This document shows positions 26,587 through 36,198 of a stretch of DNA of 64,000 nt, piece after piece (the first letter of the stretch is position 1; the number at the start of each line of letters is the position of its first letter). The translations under genes and the position numbers were made by a program. The DNA is taken from positions 211,904-275,903 of the forward strand of contig PLXC01000159.1 in assembly GCA_003151275.1 (NCBI GenBank), in the 5' to 3' direction. The stretch is from Candidatus Melainabacteria bacterium (lineage in GTDB: Bacteria; Cyanobacteriota; Vampirovibrionia; Obscuribacterales; Obscuribacteraceae). A model generated the notes under the pieces. That model saw nothing but the letters and a program-made list of their open reading frames with translations. It did not search any database and was not told where the DNA came from.

Positions 26587-28041
26587 CTACCAATCGCCAG
26601 TTCGAGCCGTATTGAGTTTGTTCCAGCGAAAGCTCGGTGGATAACTTAAGTTGTCTCTATCGATCTGCTGATATCCGGGGAATTGAAGCGGTCTCGTTCG
26701 CGCATAGGTTTCACCGTTGTATACGGTCGTGCCATATTTCGCGCTAAGCTCGTCATATTTCGCTGGGTCTGCGTCGTGTGTAACCGCGGGACGTTGTGCA
26801 TACACGGCTCCCTTATCCCCGTTTTGTGGGCGAGTAGTAAACACCCATCCATTGTCGTATTTGTGTTCTATGCTATCTACTTGGCCTTTTGAGTCAAATT
26901 TTTCAAGTGCGCTTGTCTTGTAATTGGGACCTAACGTGTCACCTAACCAAGATGGATTATTGAACTCATATTCTTTTGATACCAGGTCTCCTTTCGCATT
27001 GTGCGTAGGCTTCATGCTTTTGACATTGGGTCCGATCTCGATTTTCTGCTCTAGTTCTTGCGCTAACTTGGCGTCTACCGCTGCCTTCGCTAACTTCGCT
27101 TCTGCAGCCTTCGCTTCTGCTAACTTCGCTTCTGCAACCTTCGCTTCCGCGTTTTTCCTCGCATCATCTTCAGCGACTAATTTCCTCGCCTCTGCCAGCT
27201 TCTTCGCAGGATCGTTTAACTCTGCTTCCTTTTTCTTCGCTTCTGCTTCACGCTTCGTTGCTTCTTCGACTAGTTTCTTCGCCTCCTCCAGCTTCTTAGC
27301 AGGATCGTCCTTCTTCTCTTCTGCTTCCTTCTTCTTCGCTTCTGCTTCCCGCTTCGCTGCTTCTTCGACTAATTTTTTCGCTTCATCCAGCTTCTTAGCA
27401 GGATCGTCCTTCCTCTCTTCTGCTTCCTTCTTCTTCGGTTCTGTTTCTTTGGCACCATCTGTGTTGGGCTTAGTTTTTCCGCTCCTAAAGTCAGCCAATT
27501 CTCGCTCGAGTTCAGCATTCTTTTTTTGCATAGCTTCCATCATTGAAAGCATTCTATTCATTTTAGCTTCCATGGCTTCTGACGGTACATCATTCGATTT
27601 TGGTGCAGCCGACACATCTGCTGGCGACTCTGGCCGCTGATGTTTAGCAGGGTTGATTGTGTCGAATGCATTACCCTCATCAAGTTTTTCAACGATCGCT
27701 TTTTCAATCAATCCATTAGTTTCATAACCAATCCGGAAGTCATTACCAGCATGCATACTCGTGATATCGAATGTCCCTGAAGGTTTTTCGCAATAGTTGA
27801 GATGGCGGTCTTTGTAGCTCTTGGCTAAATCGAATTCGACCACCGGCAGAAAGCCATCTTTTTGCAGTTGCGCAGTCACTGATGCTGCATTTTGGCGTTG
27901 GATCCCGGGATTGGTACTACTATGCTCAATATCCCAATTCTCGCTCGAGAAAGCTTTTGTGCTGTCACCTTTCAAGGCAGCCTGCTCTAGCTTTGCCGCT
28001 TCCGCGTGGACTTGCGTTTGATTCCATACTTCATTCGCCAT
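26587..28041 (-). CDS. coiled-coil protein with Ala/Lys/Glu repeats
   Basis: 484 residues, ATG preceded by AGGAG at 9 bp. The N-terminal ~140 residues are soluble and unassigned. From about 150 to 330 the sequence is a long charged coiled coil with imperfect repeats of KKLVEEAAKREAEAKKKEAE and DDPAKKLDEAKKLVEEA, then (AEAKLAEAKAAEAKLA). The C-terminal ~130 residues form a separate domain with beta-like strands (KGDLVSKEYEFNNPSW, HKYDNGWVFTTRP). No signal peptide. It probably acts as a structural or scaffolding protein. It shares the style, and likely the operon, of the Cys-repeat gene downstream. Confidence 0.6.
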   Translation of the reverse strand: MANEVWNQTQVHAEAAKLEQAALKGDSTKAFSSENWDIEHSSTNPGIQRQNAASVTAQLQKDGFLPVVEFDLAKSYKDRHLNYCEKPSGTFDITSMHAGNDFRIGYETNGLIEKAIVEKLDEGNAFDTINPAKHQRPESPADVSAAPKSNDVPSEAMEAKMNRMLSMMEAMQKKNAELERELADFRSGKTKPNTDGAKETEPKKKEAEERKDDPAKKLDEAKKLVEEAAKREAEAKKKEAEEKKDDPAKKLEEAKKLVEEATKREAEAKKKEAELNDPAKKLAEARKLVAEDDARKNAEAKVAEAKLAEAKAAEAKLAKAAVDAKLAQELEQKIEIGPNVKSMKPTHNAKGDLVSKEYEFNNPSWLGDTLGPNYKTSALEKFDSKGQVDSIEHKYDNGWVFTTRPQNGDKGAVYAQRPAVTHDADPAKYDELSAKYGTTVYNGETYARTRPLQFPGYQQIDRDNLSYPPSFRWNKLNTARTGDW

Positions 28042-28496
28042 TGCTGCATCTCCTATATTCGTCGCTTAAAAACCTTGGTTCCCTTTCGGGTTTAAGTGAG
28101 TTTCAACCGGTCCACTTAGGCTGTCCGATGCGAGAACAATATTCTCCAAATTTGAGGAAACTTTGAGGATGTCCGAACATCCTGTAGTGAGCCAACGTTT
28201 GCACGAGGTGGCGCGAGCATTGTGCTGCTACTTGCGGCAAGCTCTCGTGTCGTCTAACACAACAACACAATGAGGAAAAATTTGCCCACATTGGCACCAT
28301 ATACGGTATCAAAACAACGACGATAATTTGCAGCTAAAGGTTGCCATAGCATAAAGGGTATCTCTGACTGCGCCACATCCAGAGACCAAGGCAACCTATC
28401 CCATTTAATGTGACGACCCTAGTTTGCCCCAATCATCAGTTTAGATAGTCTCACAGACCGGCAGTCCTTTGACCCCTCAACATCCAGGTACTCGTT
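28042..28496. other. intergenic between divergent genes
   Basis: 455 bp that must hold the promoters for both flanking genes. It contains a short near-palindrome (GGATGTCCGAACATCC at about 28158-28173) that could be an operator. No ORF or RNA recognised. Confidence 0.35.
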
Positions 28497-29804
28497 ATGG
28501 CACAACAGGAACGTCTATTTCCGAATGCACTTGAATTACCGTCCGAACGGTATGGCGAGAGCAAGCACCTCTCAAACGCATTGCAGCAGTTAAAGATAGG
28601 AACGGCTCGTCAACCCGAACAGGTTGGCCTAACAGCGGACACTGCCAGTAAGCACCTGCCGTCTATGCATTTGCATTCATCTGCAGCTCGTCGAGATCTT
28701 GTCATGCATGGCAAGAACGGTCGTGAAACTTCCGTAACAGCGATCGACCCCTGCCCGGGTGAGAGTCTAAGCGAATTGCTGAAAAGATTACACCCAGACC
28801 TTTCCGCAAATCAGCTTAGTCGAGAAATCCGTCACACCTTGCAGTACAACAAACAGTTTGGACACGATTTGGGCGACGGCACTCCCCTTGATCCTAATAA
28901 AGCTGTTTTTTTGACAAGCATCAAACACCTTGATGCGGCAGGTCGAACTACCATGATCGAGTCCCCGAATGGCAGAACAACAGAATTTGCCTACGACGAT
29001 AAGGGCCTTACCGGTTACAGAATCACCCTGCCCAACGGCACTATCGAGGAAAACGCCTGCAGAAATGGCAATGGCAGCTGGTCGCTGATCTCAGCCAACG
29101 GATGCCATAAAACGATTGCTTCGGCATCTGTTGACAGTACCGGCGCGATCCTAGCCGTCGACAATTCCGGTAACAGATTGACGCACCTAACCCGCGGTGA
29201 CGATATTTCCACTAGTTTTCAGGATGGCAAAGCGCAAACATCAATTACTACGCGAAATGGGCAGATGCTCAGCCGCAGCAACTATGAATACACAAATGAC
29301 AAAGTCAGCGAATATGCCTACTATGGCGATTCGCCAAACAAACCCGTTTTGCTGAACGAGCACCCTCTTGGCGATGCTTCCGATAACAACGCTATCGATA
29401 TGCCTCGCTCTGAACGCGCCAACAGGATCGTCTCGGCTGCACTTGAAACTGCCGGGAAACTCAATACTTTCACCAACTGTGGCACTGGAGTAGCCAAAGC
29501 GATGCTAGATGCCGGGGTTGGCGATTTCAACGGAGCAACAGCGGTAGAAATTGGAGCAGATATGCAACGCAGTGGTAAGTTCGAGAGAATTCCTGTTGCG
29601 GAAGTACAACCAGGAGACGTGATCGTTCGCAATTGGTCCCAGTCGGTAATCGCGCATTCGAACGGGCACAATTGGGGTGACATCGTCATTGTCTGCGGCA
29701 AAGATTCACAAGGGCAATTACTGGGGGCTAATGATCACAAGGACATCATCCCTCAAGATGGCGGTAGGTACACAGACAGCTACGCTCTTAGGGTCATTGC
29801 CTAG
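28497..29804 (+). CDS. repeat protein with C-terminal cysteine-peptidase-like (CHAP/NlpC-type) domain
   Basis: 435 residues. The ATG has AGGT 8 bp upstream. The N-terminal third is soluble and unassigned; the middle (about 130-300) has YD/RHS-like strands (GRTTEFAYDDKGLTGYRI, LPNGTIEENACRNG). The last ~130 residues resemble a CHAP/NlpC-type fold: an NCGTGVAKAMLD Cys helix, PGDVIVRNWS, and HSNGHNWGDIVIV with the likely His. These could be the Cys-His pair of a peptidoglycan hydrolase or a toxin-like enzyme. No signal peptide is seen, so export would need another route. Candidate effector or cell-wall enzyme; substrate unknown. Confidence 0.55.
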   Translation: MAQQERLFPNALELPSERYGESKHLSNALQQLKIGTARQPEQVGLTADTASKHLPSMHLHSSAARRDLVMHGKNGRETSVTAIDPCPGESLSELLKRLHPDLSANQLSREIRHTLQYNKQFGHDLGDGTPLDPNKAVFLTSIKHLDAAGRTTMIESPNGRTTEFAYDDKGLTGYRITLPNGTIEENACRNGNGSWSLISANGCHKTIASASVDSTGAILAVDNSGNRLTHLTRGDDISTSFQDGKAQTSITTRNGQMLSRSNYEYTNDKVSEYAYYGDSPNKPVLLNEHPLGDASDNNAIDMPRSERANRIVSAALETAGKLNTFTNCGTGVAKAMLDAGVGDFNGATAVEIGADMQRSGKFERIPVAEVQPGDVIVRNWSQSVIAHSNGHNWGDIVIVCGKDSQGQLLGANDHKDIIPQDGGRYTDSYALRVIA

Positions 29805-29953
29805 CATCAGACAAATCTTTCATTCCTGCCTGCCAGCCAACCTTGATTCAAACTGCGGAATTTTGCCGAAGCTATTTCGGAAACATCTGCTTTTTTGAGT
29901 TAAGAAGGACATGGCTTAGGGAAAATCAAAAGATACGGAGAGATTTGCTGAAA

Positions 29954-30940
29954 TTGAACGTTCAATTCGCGGGCACACTTCAATATCAATTGCAGCTGTC
30001 TGAGGTCCTTAGCACGGTCCTGCAAGGCAGTCATGAGGATCTCAGCGCCCTTCTACTGACAGATGTCGAGAATGGGCGCTACGGCACTATTTTTATCTCG
30101 CAATGTCGCTATGTTTGCGGAGCTGATCTAAAGGACGCTGCTGGTACTCAAATTGCCACGGGGTATGAAGCTTTAAAGATTATCTGCGGACTTGTTTCTG
30201 CCAACTTCAAGTACGTTACGGCGCCTGCCGAATACTTTGAGAACGCTGATCTATCGCTGAATATCGAGATGACGAAAATACTCACTTGCTTACCAAGACT
30301 ACCTAATGATTGGTCCGAGCTGCAAAGCGCAGATTCCCTTTTAGATAGGGTGTTTAGCGCGGAAGACAATGCCTCAAAACCTTCCATAGTCAGGCGCGAG
30401 AAGCCAGCTGAAACACCGGCGAAGAAGAGTGACTGGCACTCAGTTCCGGTGCCGCGTAGTACACCAGACAACCCTGAAGAAGATGCTGAAGCGAAATACG
30501 CCACTCTGGAAGAGCGAGCTTTAGCTGAACTCGGTCCACCAGGGTCTAAAATTAAGAAGAAAAAAACGTCATTCATAATGAAGGTGATTAGGCGGATAGG
30601 ATTCTTTTTTTATAGCGCATACAGCGCCCCAGCTCACCTTCTCAAACAGCTCGCCCTACCAGTGATCTTGCCGCTTTTGGCGATCGCCTTGCTTTATCAA
30701 CTAAGCATATTTTTAGCGCCCAAATTCCGCGCACTCAGGTTGCCTCCGACGCCATCAATACGACACTCTATTCCTGAGCGTGCGGTGCGAAGTGCACCCG
30801 TCTATCGAGCGCCGCAACCTCGCAAGGCATTGCCAATTCAATTGCCGCACCCTGCGGCAAATCCAGAGACCACACCGGCATCGGCGCCAGCACCAGGCGC
30901 AATTCAACATCGTCGCGCTTATCAAACCACGCCGCAATAA
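29954..30940 (+). CDS. DUF4388-like protein with one membrane segment and Pro-rich tail
   Basis: About 328 residues if it starts at TTG 29954, preceded by GGAGAG; an upstream TTG at 29843 without a ribosome site would add 37 residues. The N-terminus (NVQFAGTLQYQLQLSEVLST, ALLLTDVENGRYGTIFISQ) matches the short beta-sheet DUF4388 layout. A charged linker and a KIKKKKTSF basic patch follow, then a transmembrane region (LALPVILPLLAIALLYQL) and a Pro/Ala/Gln-rich tail. DUF4388 often appears in regulatory or gliding-type proteins, but the role here is unknown. It follows the previous gene by about 150 bp. Confidence 0.5.
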   Translation: MNVQFAGTLQYQLQLSEVLSTVLQGSHEDLSALLLTDVENGRYGTIFISQCRYVCGADLKDAAGTQIATGYEALKIICGLVSANFKYVTAPAEYFENADLSLNIEMTKILTCLPRLPNDWSELQSADSLLDRVFSAEDNASKPSIVRREKPAETPAKKSDWHSVPVPRSTPDNPEEDAEAKYATLEERALAELGPPGSKIKKKKTSFIMKVIRRIGFFFYSAYSAPAHLLKQLALPVILPLLAIALLYQLSIFLAPKFRALRLPPTPSIRHSIPERAVRSAPVYRAPQPRKALPIQLPHPAANPETTPASAPAPGAIQHRRAYQTTPQ

Positions 30941-30978
30941 AGGGCACCAAATACGGTTACACAATTAAGTTCGGGGGG

Positions 30979-32160
30979 TCAAGGCATGACGATGATTTCG
31001 ACACGACGGTTCTTTTCGCGCCCTTCGTCAGATGTGTTGGGTGCAAGCGGTCGGGTCTTGCCATATCCCTTTGTTTCTATTTTGAGATTGGTCAGTTTTT
31101 CATCCGTGACAAGGAAGTCTTTAACAGCTTCAGCTCGTGCTTCAGACAATTTCTGATTGTACTCATCTCCACCGATCGAGTCAGTATGTCCCTCGATGAT
31201 CAGCTTAGCGTTTGGATGCTGTTTCAAAATTTGGGCAATTTCGTGGAGCTCGTTTCGCGCACCAGCTTTTACCGTTGAATCTTTGTAGTCGAAGACTACC
31301 GAACTTTGCATAGACAATTTAAGTGCCGATCCGATCGCGCCGACGGCGTCGATATCCGCTCCAGGATAGTCGCCTTCACAATGTGAGCGTAGATCTCTCA
31401 AGCGCACGTAGTGAAAAATTTCGCCAGGAATAATATGCGGACCTATGTCCACAGCCGAAGTAGCGCCAGAGATTTTTCCGATGTCAATCCACTTTCTTCC
31501 GTCTTCAGAAATCGAAAGTTCGCACGCTTCTTCATCCTCCCCCACTTCAAAGACATACAAATCAGGACCTTTCACATCGACAAGTGCGTTGTTAGTGAAT
31601 CGGAAAGTAACTTGGCCGCCGCAACCCAGTGTTAGTGCAACAGGGCGGCTGTCGTTGGTGCCATATTTGTAATCAGGAGGACCCAACATATTTTTCGGAT
31701 CCATAAAAGCTGCGGCTGCACCAGGTTCCCCTTTGTCAAACTCGACGATTTCGTCGGCAAAGGAAAGATCACCTTCCGGGAAATGAACCAACTTTCCACG
31801 ACTATCGGGATAATCTTTCGGCTCCATTTCGCTTTTCGATTGAGCGGGAGTGGGCTGTGGGCTTGCTGACTTCAAGCTAGCTGATTGGATCTTAGTCGTA
31901 CTGCTTAAATTCTTGCTGTTGGCCGGAGCCGCGTTACCAGCACCGGCTGGATCGGATGACTGATGGATTGCGGCTGGATCGGGTGACTTATCGGATGACT
32001 TACGGATTGCGGCTGGATCGGATAAATTACTGCTGGAAGAAGAACTTGCCTTGGTAACAACACCCTTATTTACCTGTGCGAACGTGGGAGATGAAAGTGA
32101 CCCCGCTACCAGCCCAATCAGCACGACCGACCACTTCGATGTTTCAATTTTTGATTTCAT
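30979..32160 (-). CDS. OmpA-like protein with N-terminal surface domain
   Basis: 393 residues with a signal peptide (SVVLIGLVAGSLSSPTFA). A Ser/Lys/Asp-rich linker with repeated SSDKSPDPAAI-type units follows. The middle domain (about 120-275) resembles cell-surface discoidin-like domains: LGPPDYKYGTNDSRP, GPDLYVFEVGEDEEACELS, YPGADIDAVGAI. The C-terminal OmpA domain shows SVVFDYKDSTVKAGA, LIIEGHTDSIGGDEYNQKLS, AEAVKDFL and NRRVEIIV, the peptidoglycan-binding motifs. It probably anchors the envelope to peptidoglycan. The start ATG lacks a strong ribosome site. Confidence 0.75.
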   Translation of the reverse strand: MKSKIETSKWSVVLIGLVAGSLSSPTFAQVNKGVVTKASSSSSSNLSDPAAIRKSSDKSPDPAAIHQSSDPAGAGNAAPANSKNLSSTTKIQSASLKSASPQPTPAQSKSEMEPKDYPDSRGKLVHFPEGDLSFADEIVEFDKGEPGAAAAFMDPKNMLGPPDYKYGTNDSRPVALTLGCGGQVTFRFTNNALVDVKGPDLYVFEVGEDEEACELSISEDGRKWIDIGKISGATSAVDIGPHIIPGEIFHYVRLRDLRSHCEGDYPGADIDAVGAIGSALKLSMQSSVVFDYKDSTVKAGARNELHEIAQILKQHPNAKLIIEGHTDSIGGDEYNQKLSEARAEAVKDFLVTDEKLTNLKIETKGYGKTRPLAPNTSDEGREKNRRVEIIVMP

Positions 32161-32322
32161 TTATGTACTCACAAAAAAATGCATATTATCAGAAGGTCGC
32201 CATTTGCCCCGCAGCATATCTTGCCGCGTCGACCATTACTTCAAACAACGGGTCTTGAGACTTCGCGGCTGATGAGCGATGTGAGGGCACAAGCCAGAAT
32301 CGCGACTAAGTGCAGAAGCACA

Positions 32323-34230
32323 CTAAGTGGTGACTAGTTCGGCGCGTTCGTTATCTTTTCTAATCGCGTATGCGGCAGCCCGGCGAGTTGTCTCGAGAGA
32401 GACGAGCAAAACAGATATGTCCGCTGGGCTGACACCACCCATTCGAGCTGCTTGACCAAGAGTTTCAGGTCGAATCTTGTTCAACTTCTCACGCGCTTCT
32501 TTGCAAAGATTTTCGAACGCAAGATAATTGATATCTAGAGGCAGCTTCACGGCGTCATATTTTTCCGTCTGGGCAACATGATTTTTCTGACGCTCGATAT
32601 AACCCGCGTACTTAATTTCAGTTTCCAACTCTAGTGCAAACTGGAATGTTTCAGGAGCCGGATTGACCTTGGCAATGACTGAATAAGGTACTCGGGGACG
32701 CCGCAATAGTTCTTCTAAAGTGACGGATAATTTGAGCTGCTCATCGAATTCCGACAAAGCATCATCCCACTCTTGCGACGGATGAATGCGGGTTTGCTTC
32801 AGTCTCTTGCGCTCTCTTATAATCGAAGCTTGCTTTTCTTCGTAGACTTTCCAACGCTCATCATTAACCATACCGATTTCGCGACCGATTGGAGTTAGCC
32901 TCTCATCAGCATTGTCTTGACGAAGCAGCAAACGATATTCGGAACGCGACGTCATCATCCGATACGGTTCGCCGATTTCCTTGGTCACCAAATCATCGAT
33001 TAGAGTGGCTGTATAACTTGATGAGCGCAAAAGTACAAATGGCTCTTTGCCCTGAACGAAATGTGCAGCGTTGATACCAGCCATGATGCCTTGCGCCGCC
33101 GCTTCCTCATAACCACTAGTGCCGAGCATCTGTCCTGCTGCAAAAAATCCAGGCATATCCTTTGACATGAGGGCGTGCGTGAATTGAATCGCAGGCAAGT
33201 AATCGTATTCAACCGCGTAAGCAGGTCGAACCATAATTGCATTTTCCAATCCAGGCAATGAATGAACAATCTGATGTTGGATCGCTACTGGTAGACTTGT
33301 CGAGCAACCCTGCAAGTAAACTTCGTAAGTCGAGCGACCTTCTGGTTCGAGGAAAAATGCGTGACTTTCCTTGTCGGCAAAACGCACCACTTTGTCTTCA
33401 ACAGATGGACAATAACGGGGGCCGACACCATGAATCATGCCTGAGTACATTGGGGATTCGTGCAGATTATTGCGAATCAACTCATGAGTAACAGCCGTTG
33501 TTCTCGTCTGGTGACAAGGCATCTGCTGGCGCACCGGGCGATTATCCAAGAAGGAAAAGAACTGCAGGCTGTCGTCACCGGGCACGATCGGCAAATTTGT
33601 GTAATCGATCGTTCGCCCATCAAGACGAGGCGGTGTACCTGTTTTCAATCGATCCATCTTGAAACCGAGCGATTTCAGATAAGCGGAAAGGCCCACCGCA
33701 GGGAATTCACCCGCGCGGCCAGCGGGCATCGTTTCTTTGCCAATCCAAATAGTGCCCTCTAAGAAGGTGCCGGCGCAGAGCACTACCGCTCTTGAATAAA
33801 TCCGATCACCAAAGGCGAGTTCCACACCTGAAATTTCGCCATTCTCAGTGAGAAAGCTTTTTACCATGCCCTGACGCAAGGTGACGTTGGGCAAAGACTC
33901 CATATAATTCTTCATCCAAGCGCTATATTCTCGCTTATCCGACTGGGCTCGCAGAGACTGAACGGCTGGTCCCCGGCTCATATTCAGCATGCGCATCTGC
34001 AAGTAGGTGGCATCTGCAGCAATGCCCATGACACCACCGAGCGCATCTATTTCCTTGACGAGGTGTGACTTTCCTGGTCCGCCGACCGCCGGATTACAAG
34101 GCATCGCGCCAATTGTGTCGAGATTAACAGCAAGCAACAAAGTTGTGCAGCCGAGTGCTGCTGTGGCATTAGCAGCTTCGCAGCCACCGTGCCCTCCACC
34201 AATCACAATCACATCGTATCTTTGGGTCAT
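32323..34230 (-). CDS. mnmG: tRNA uridine-5-carboxymethylaminomethyl modification enzyme MnmG
   Basis: 635 residues from ATG 34230 (MTQRYDVIVIGGG); an in-frame start at 34281 adds 17 residues not typical of the family. The FAD-binding Rossmann motif is GGGHGGCEAANAT. Family blocks follow: NPAVGGPGKSHLVKEIDALG, RLKTGTPPRLDGRTIDY, SRSEYRLLLRQDNADERLTP and the C-terminal Leu-rich domain ending LNKIRPETLGQAARMGG. Full length. With MnmE it installs cmnm5U/nm5U at wobble U34 of tRNAs; it uses FAD and methylene-tetrahydrofolate. No mnmE in the window. It is a single gene on the minus strand, divergent from the PCYCGC gene. Confidence 0.97.
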   Translation of the reverse strand: MTQRYDVIVIGGGHGGCEAANATAALGCTTLLLAVNLDTIGAMPCNPAVGGPGKSHLVKEIDALGGVMGIAADATYLQMRMLNMSRGPAVQSLRAQSDKREYSAWMKNYMESLPNVTLRQGMVKSFLTENGEISGVELAFGDRIYSRAVVLCAGTFLEGTIWIGKETMPAGRAGEFPAVGLSAYLKSLGFKMDRLKTGTPPRLDGRTIDYTNLPIVPGDDSLQFFSFLDNRPVRQQMPCHQTRTTAVTHELIRNNLHESPMYSGMIHGVGPRYCPSVEDKVVRFADKESHAFFLEPEGRSTYEVYLQGCSTSLPVAIQHQIVHSLPGLENAIMVRPAYAVEYDYLPAIQFTHALMSKDMPGFFAAGQMLGTSGYEEAAAQGIMAGINAAHFVQGKEPFVLLRSSSYTATLIDDLVTKEIGEPYRMMTSRSEYRLLLRQDNADERLTPIGREIGMVNDERWKVYEEKQASIIRERKRLKQTRIHPSQEWDDALSEFDEQLKLSVTLEELLRRPRVPYSVIAKVNPAPETFQFALELETEIKYAGYIERQKNHVAQTEKYDAVKLPLDINYLAFENLCKEAREKLNKIRPETLGQAARMGGVSPADISVLLVSLETTRRAAAYAIRKDNERAELVTT

Positions 34231-34379
34231 CGGAGTTTCACTTTGTTGAGAGCCGAACACATAATGTGACAGGCACTTCATTGGCGGCAGATGGCTGCGT
34301 AGCCAATTCTAGGATAAGTGTGCCATCATATCAAACATAGTCAGTTGAGCGCCTATTCTAGTTTACATATCAGGGTTAC

Positions 34380-34928
34380 ATGAAGTCTGGAGCGACAACA
34401 ATATTCGGTGGTTTATTCGTTGCTTTGGCTATTGGCTCCGTTTTCGCATGGTCGGAATGGAGCGAAATAACCCAGGCAAGTGAAACAAAGCCCCGACCGG
34501 CGGCTGCAAACGGCGCAGTCAAAAGCGTTTTACCGGCTGGAAAGTTTTTCGGGCAGGCAGCCGTAGGCTATCAGGCCGCGCAGCAATGCCCGGAGGTTAT
34601 AGCCAAACTGTTCTGCTACTGCGGTTGCGACATGACCGACGCTCACACGACGCTATTGGATTGTTTTACTTCTGAACACGGAGCGGACTGTCCGATCTGC
34701 ACTGATGAGGCAGTTATCGCCGCTCAGATGAAGAAACTTGGTAGAACTATCCCGCAGATCCAACAGGCGATCGACAGCAAATACGCCAAGGAATATCCGT
34801 TCCAAGAAGAGAGTCCGGCGCTCAAGAAATACCGACAAATGGCACTCGGAGTCAAATCAACAAATTTGGACAAATCGTCCAACAAACAGCTTAAATCGGG
34901 ACACATCTCCGGAACTTGCTGTAAATAA
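34380..34928 (+). CDS. PCYCGC-type exported Cys-rich protein
   Basis: 182 residues. A short signal or anchor segment (TTIFGGLFVALAIGSVFAW) precedes a domain with AKLFCYCGCDMTDAHTTLLD, CFTSEHGADCPICTDEA. The CYCGC...H...CF...C..C spacing matches the PCYCGC family (PF13798), seen in exported proteins of many bacteria and probably metal-binding. Function unknown. The C-terminus ends in CCK. The ATG at 34380 has AGGG at 5 bp. It is followed by a response regulator 69 bp later. Confidence 0.75.
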   Translation: MKSGATTIFGGLFVALAIGSVFAWSEWSEITQASETKPRPAAANGAVKSVLPAGKFFGQAAVGYQAAQQCPEVIAKLFCYCGCDMTDAHTTLLDCFTSEHGADCPICTDEAVIAAQMKKLGRTIPQIQQAIDSKYAKEYPFQEESPALKKYRQMALGVKSTNLDKSSNKQLKSGHISGTCCK

Positions 34929-34997
34929 CACTGATAGTCGACATTATCCCGGCAAATTGAGTCATAATTATGTGGTTGATAGTCCACTTGGTGTTGC

Positions 34998-35426
34998 ATG
35001 GAAGTTCGGCAGTCAGATGAGGCTAATCCCACTGCGCGCCCAAGGGTGCTCGTAGTTGATGATGACCTCGTCCATCAAAAATTGATGAAGCTGGTCAGCG
35101 ACCATCTTGCTATAGATGTGCAAGTTGCAAGTACTAGCACTGATGCCCTGGCAATTCTGGCAACCGAGAGCTTCGATATCATTCTGATGGACTGGCGCAT
35201 GCCCGTGACCGACGGACTGACCTGCACATTGAAAATTCGTGAGCTGCAAAACGCTCAAGGCAAGCGGATTCCCATTATCGCTGTCACCGCGCATGCCCTC
35301 ACGGGAGATCGCGAGCGCTGTCTGGCTGCCGGCATGGACGATTATTTAGCCAAGCCTTTCACGCTGGAACAGCTGCAAGAAAAAATCCAAGAATGGCTGA
35401 TACAACCAAATAGAAGCCAATTGTAA
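34998..35426 (+). CDS. stand-alone receiver-domain response regulator (CheY-like)
   Basis: 142 residues, all receiver domain: RVLVVDDDLVHQKLMK (D21-D23), phospho-acceptor D65 in FDIILMDWRMPVTDG, an IIAVTAHAL switch Thr and DDYLAKPF Lys. An N-terminal extension of about 14 residues precedes it. With no output domain it should relay signal by binding a partner, as in phosphorelays or hybrid-kinase circuits. Its REC type (MDWRMPxxDG, TAHA) is that of hybrid-kinase receivers. No kinase is adjacent. Confidence 0.88.
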   Translation: MEVRQSDEANPTARPRVLVVDDDLVHQKLMKLVSDHLAIDVQVASTSTDALAILATESFDIILMDWRMPVTDGLTCTLKIRELQNAQGKRIPIIAVTAHALTGDRERCLAAGMDDYLAKPFTLEQLQEKIQEWLIQPNRSQL

Positions 35427-35784
35427 CTGAGCGAGTAAGTGACGATAGATCTGCGTAAAGTCTGAGTGGATCTCAGTGATGTGGGTGGAGCCGAATGATG
35501 ACTTGGATCCATGGTTGAGTGGATCCGAGTTATGAATGATGGATCCGAGCAATGACAATGACACATTGATCTGAGGAACCAGATTCGGTGTCATAGCAGC
35601 TTGCTGTTTCTTGACATCCTGCACGTCATTTTCGTCAACACAACTTTGCTAATGCACAGGCGTAACAGGCGCGCAAACAAGCTAAAAACCATGTGAGGAT
35701 CTAGGGTTTTCCCATATTTAACATCAGTAAAGTTCTGCTAAAATTAAGCAACTTGAAACCTCTTTATGCAGAAAGGTACGCAAC
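35427..35784. other. intergenic, no gene seen
   Basis: 358 bp. It contains several short GGATCC-containing direct repeats (TGGATCCATGG, GTGGATCCGAG, ATGGATCCGAG at about 35504-35550) and an AT-rich promoter-like stretch just before 35785. No ORF or RNA can be supported. Confidence 0.4.
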
Positions 35785-36177
35785 ATGGAACAACTTGCCA
35801 TGCATTGCCAGGAAGCTTATACCTTTAGAATCGTTTGTGATGAACGATGTGCGCTCGTGAGCAAGTTAGCAGCGGTTATCAAGCACTGGGATAGAACTAA
35901 GAAGTTCACGTTTATAGACCGTGAATGTGCCGAAGACAAAGACAGAAATCTACTCAACCAATTCGATTTAAGCCCATGGAGCTTAGTTCTTTTCGATGAT
36001 CTGAACTATCGATGGGAAGGTCCAGAATCCATTCCTATCATTCTGAAGAATCTACCAGGCGGAAAAATAGCTGCGGTCTTCTACTGCCTACCAGGCACAA
36101 TGTGGCTGACCCGGCAGCTTTACTTGCTAGTTTCACGGAATCGCAGACGTTTCGTGCAACAGCACGGCACCACCTAA
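35785..36177 (+). CDS. DCC1-like thiol-disulfide oxidoreductase relative, second Cys missing
   Basis: 130 residues in the size and order of the DCC (DUF393) family: a short N-terminal strand, then CDERCALVSKLAAVIKHWDR, a mid segment with LSPWSLVLFDDLNYRWEGPESIPIILKNL, and the C-terminal YLLVSRNRRRF. In the family the motif is DxxCxxC; here it reads DERCALV, with the second Cys replaced by Val. A dithiol reaction would not be possible with the remaining Cys alone. A role as a monothiol or non-catalytic relative is possible. Family call tentative. Confidence 0.55.
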   Translation: MEQLAMHCQEAYTFRIVCDERCALVSKLAAVIKHWDRTKKFTFIDRECAEDKDRNLLNQFDLSPWSLVLFDDLNYRWEGPESIPIILKNLPGGKIAAVFYCLPGTMWLTRQLYLLVSRNRRRFVQQHGTT

Positions 36178-36198
36178 ACACAGCATAGCGCCCTCTAC

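Noticed and set aside
27060..27640. Ala/Ser/Phe-rich frame opposite the coiled-coil gene
   Set aside because: It is a mirror of the charged coiled coil on the other strand, with no signal or start of its own.
34231..34281. Longer N-terminus for MnmG
   Set aside because: The family begins at the FAD Rossmann strand (MTQRYDVIVIGGG); no ribosome site supports the longer form.
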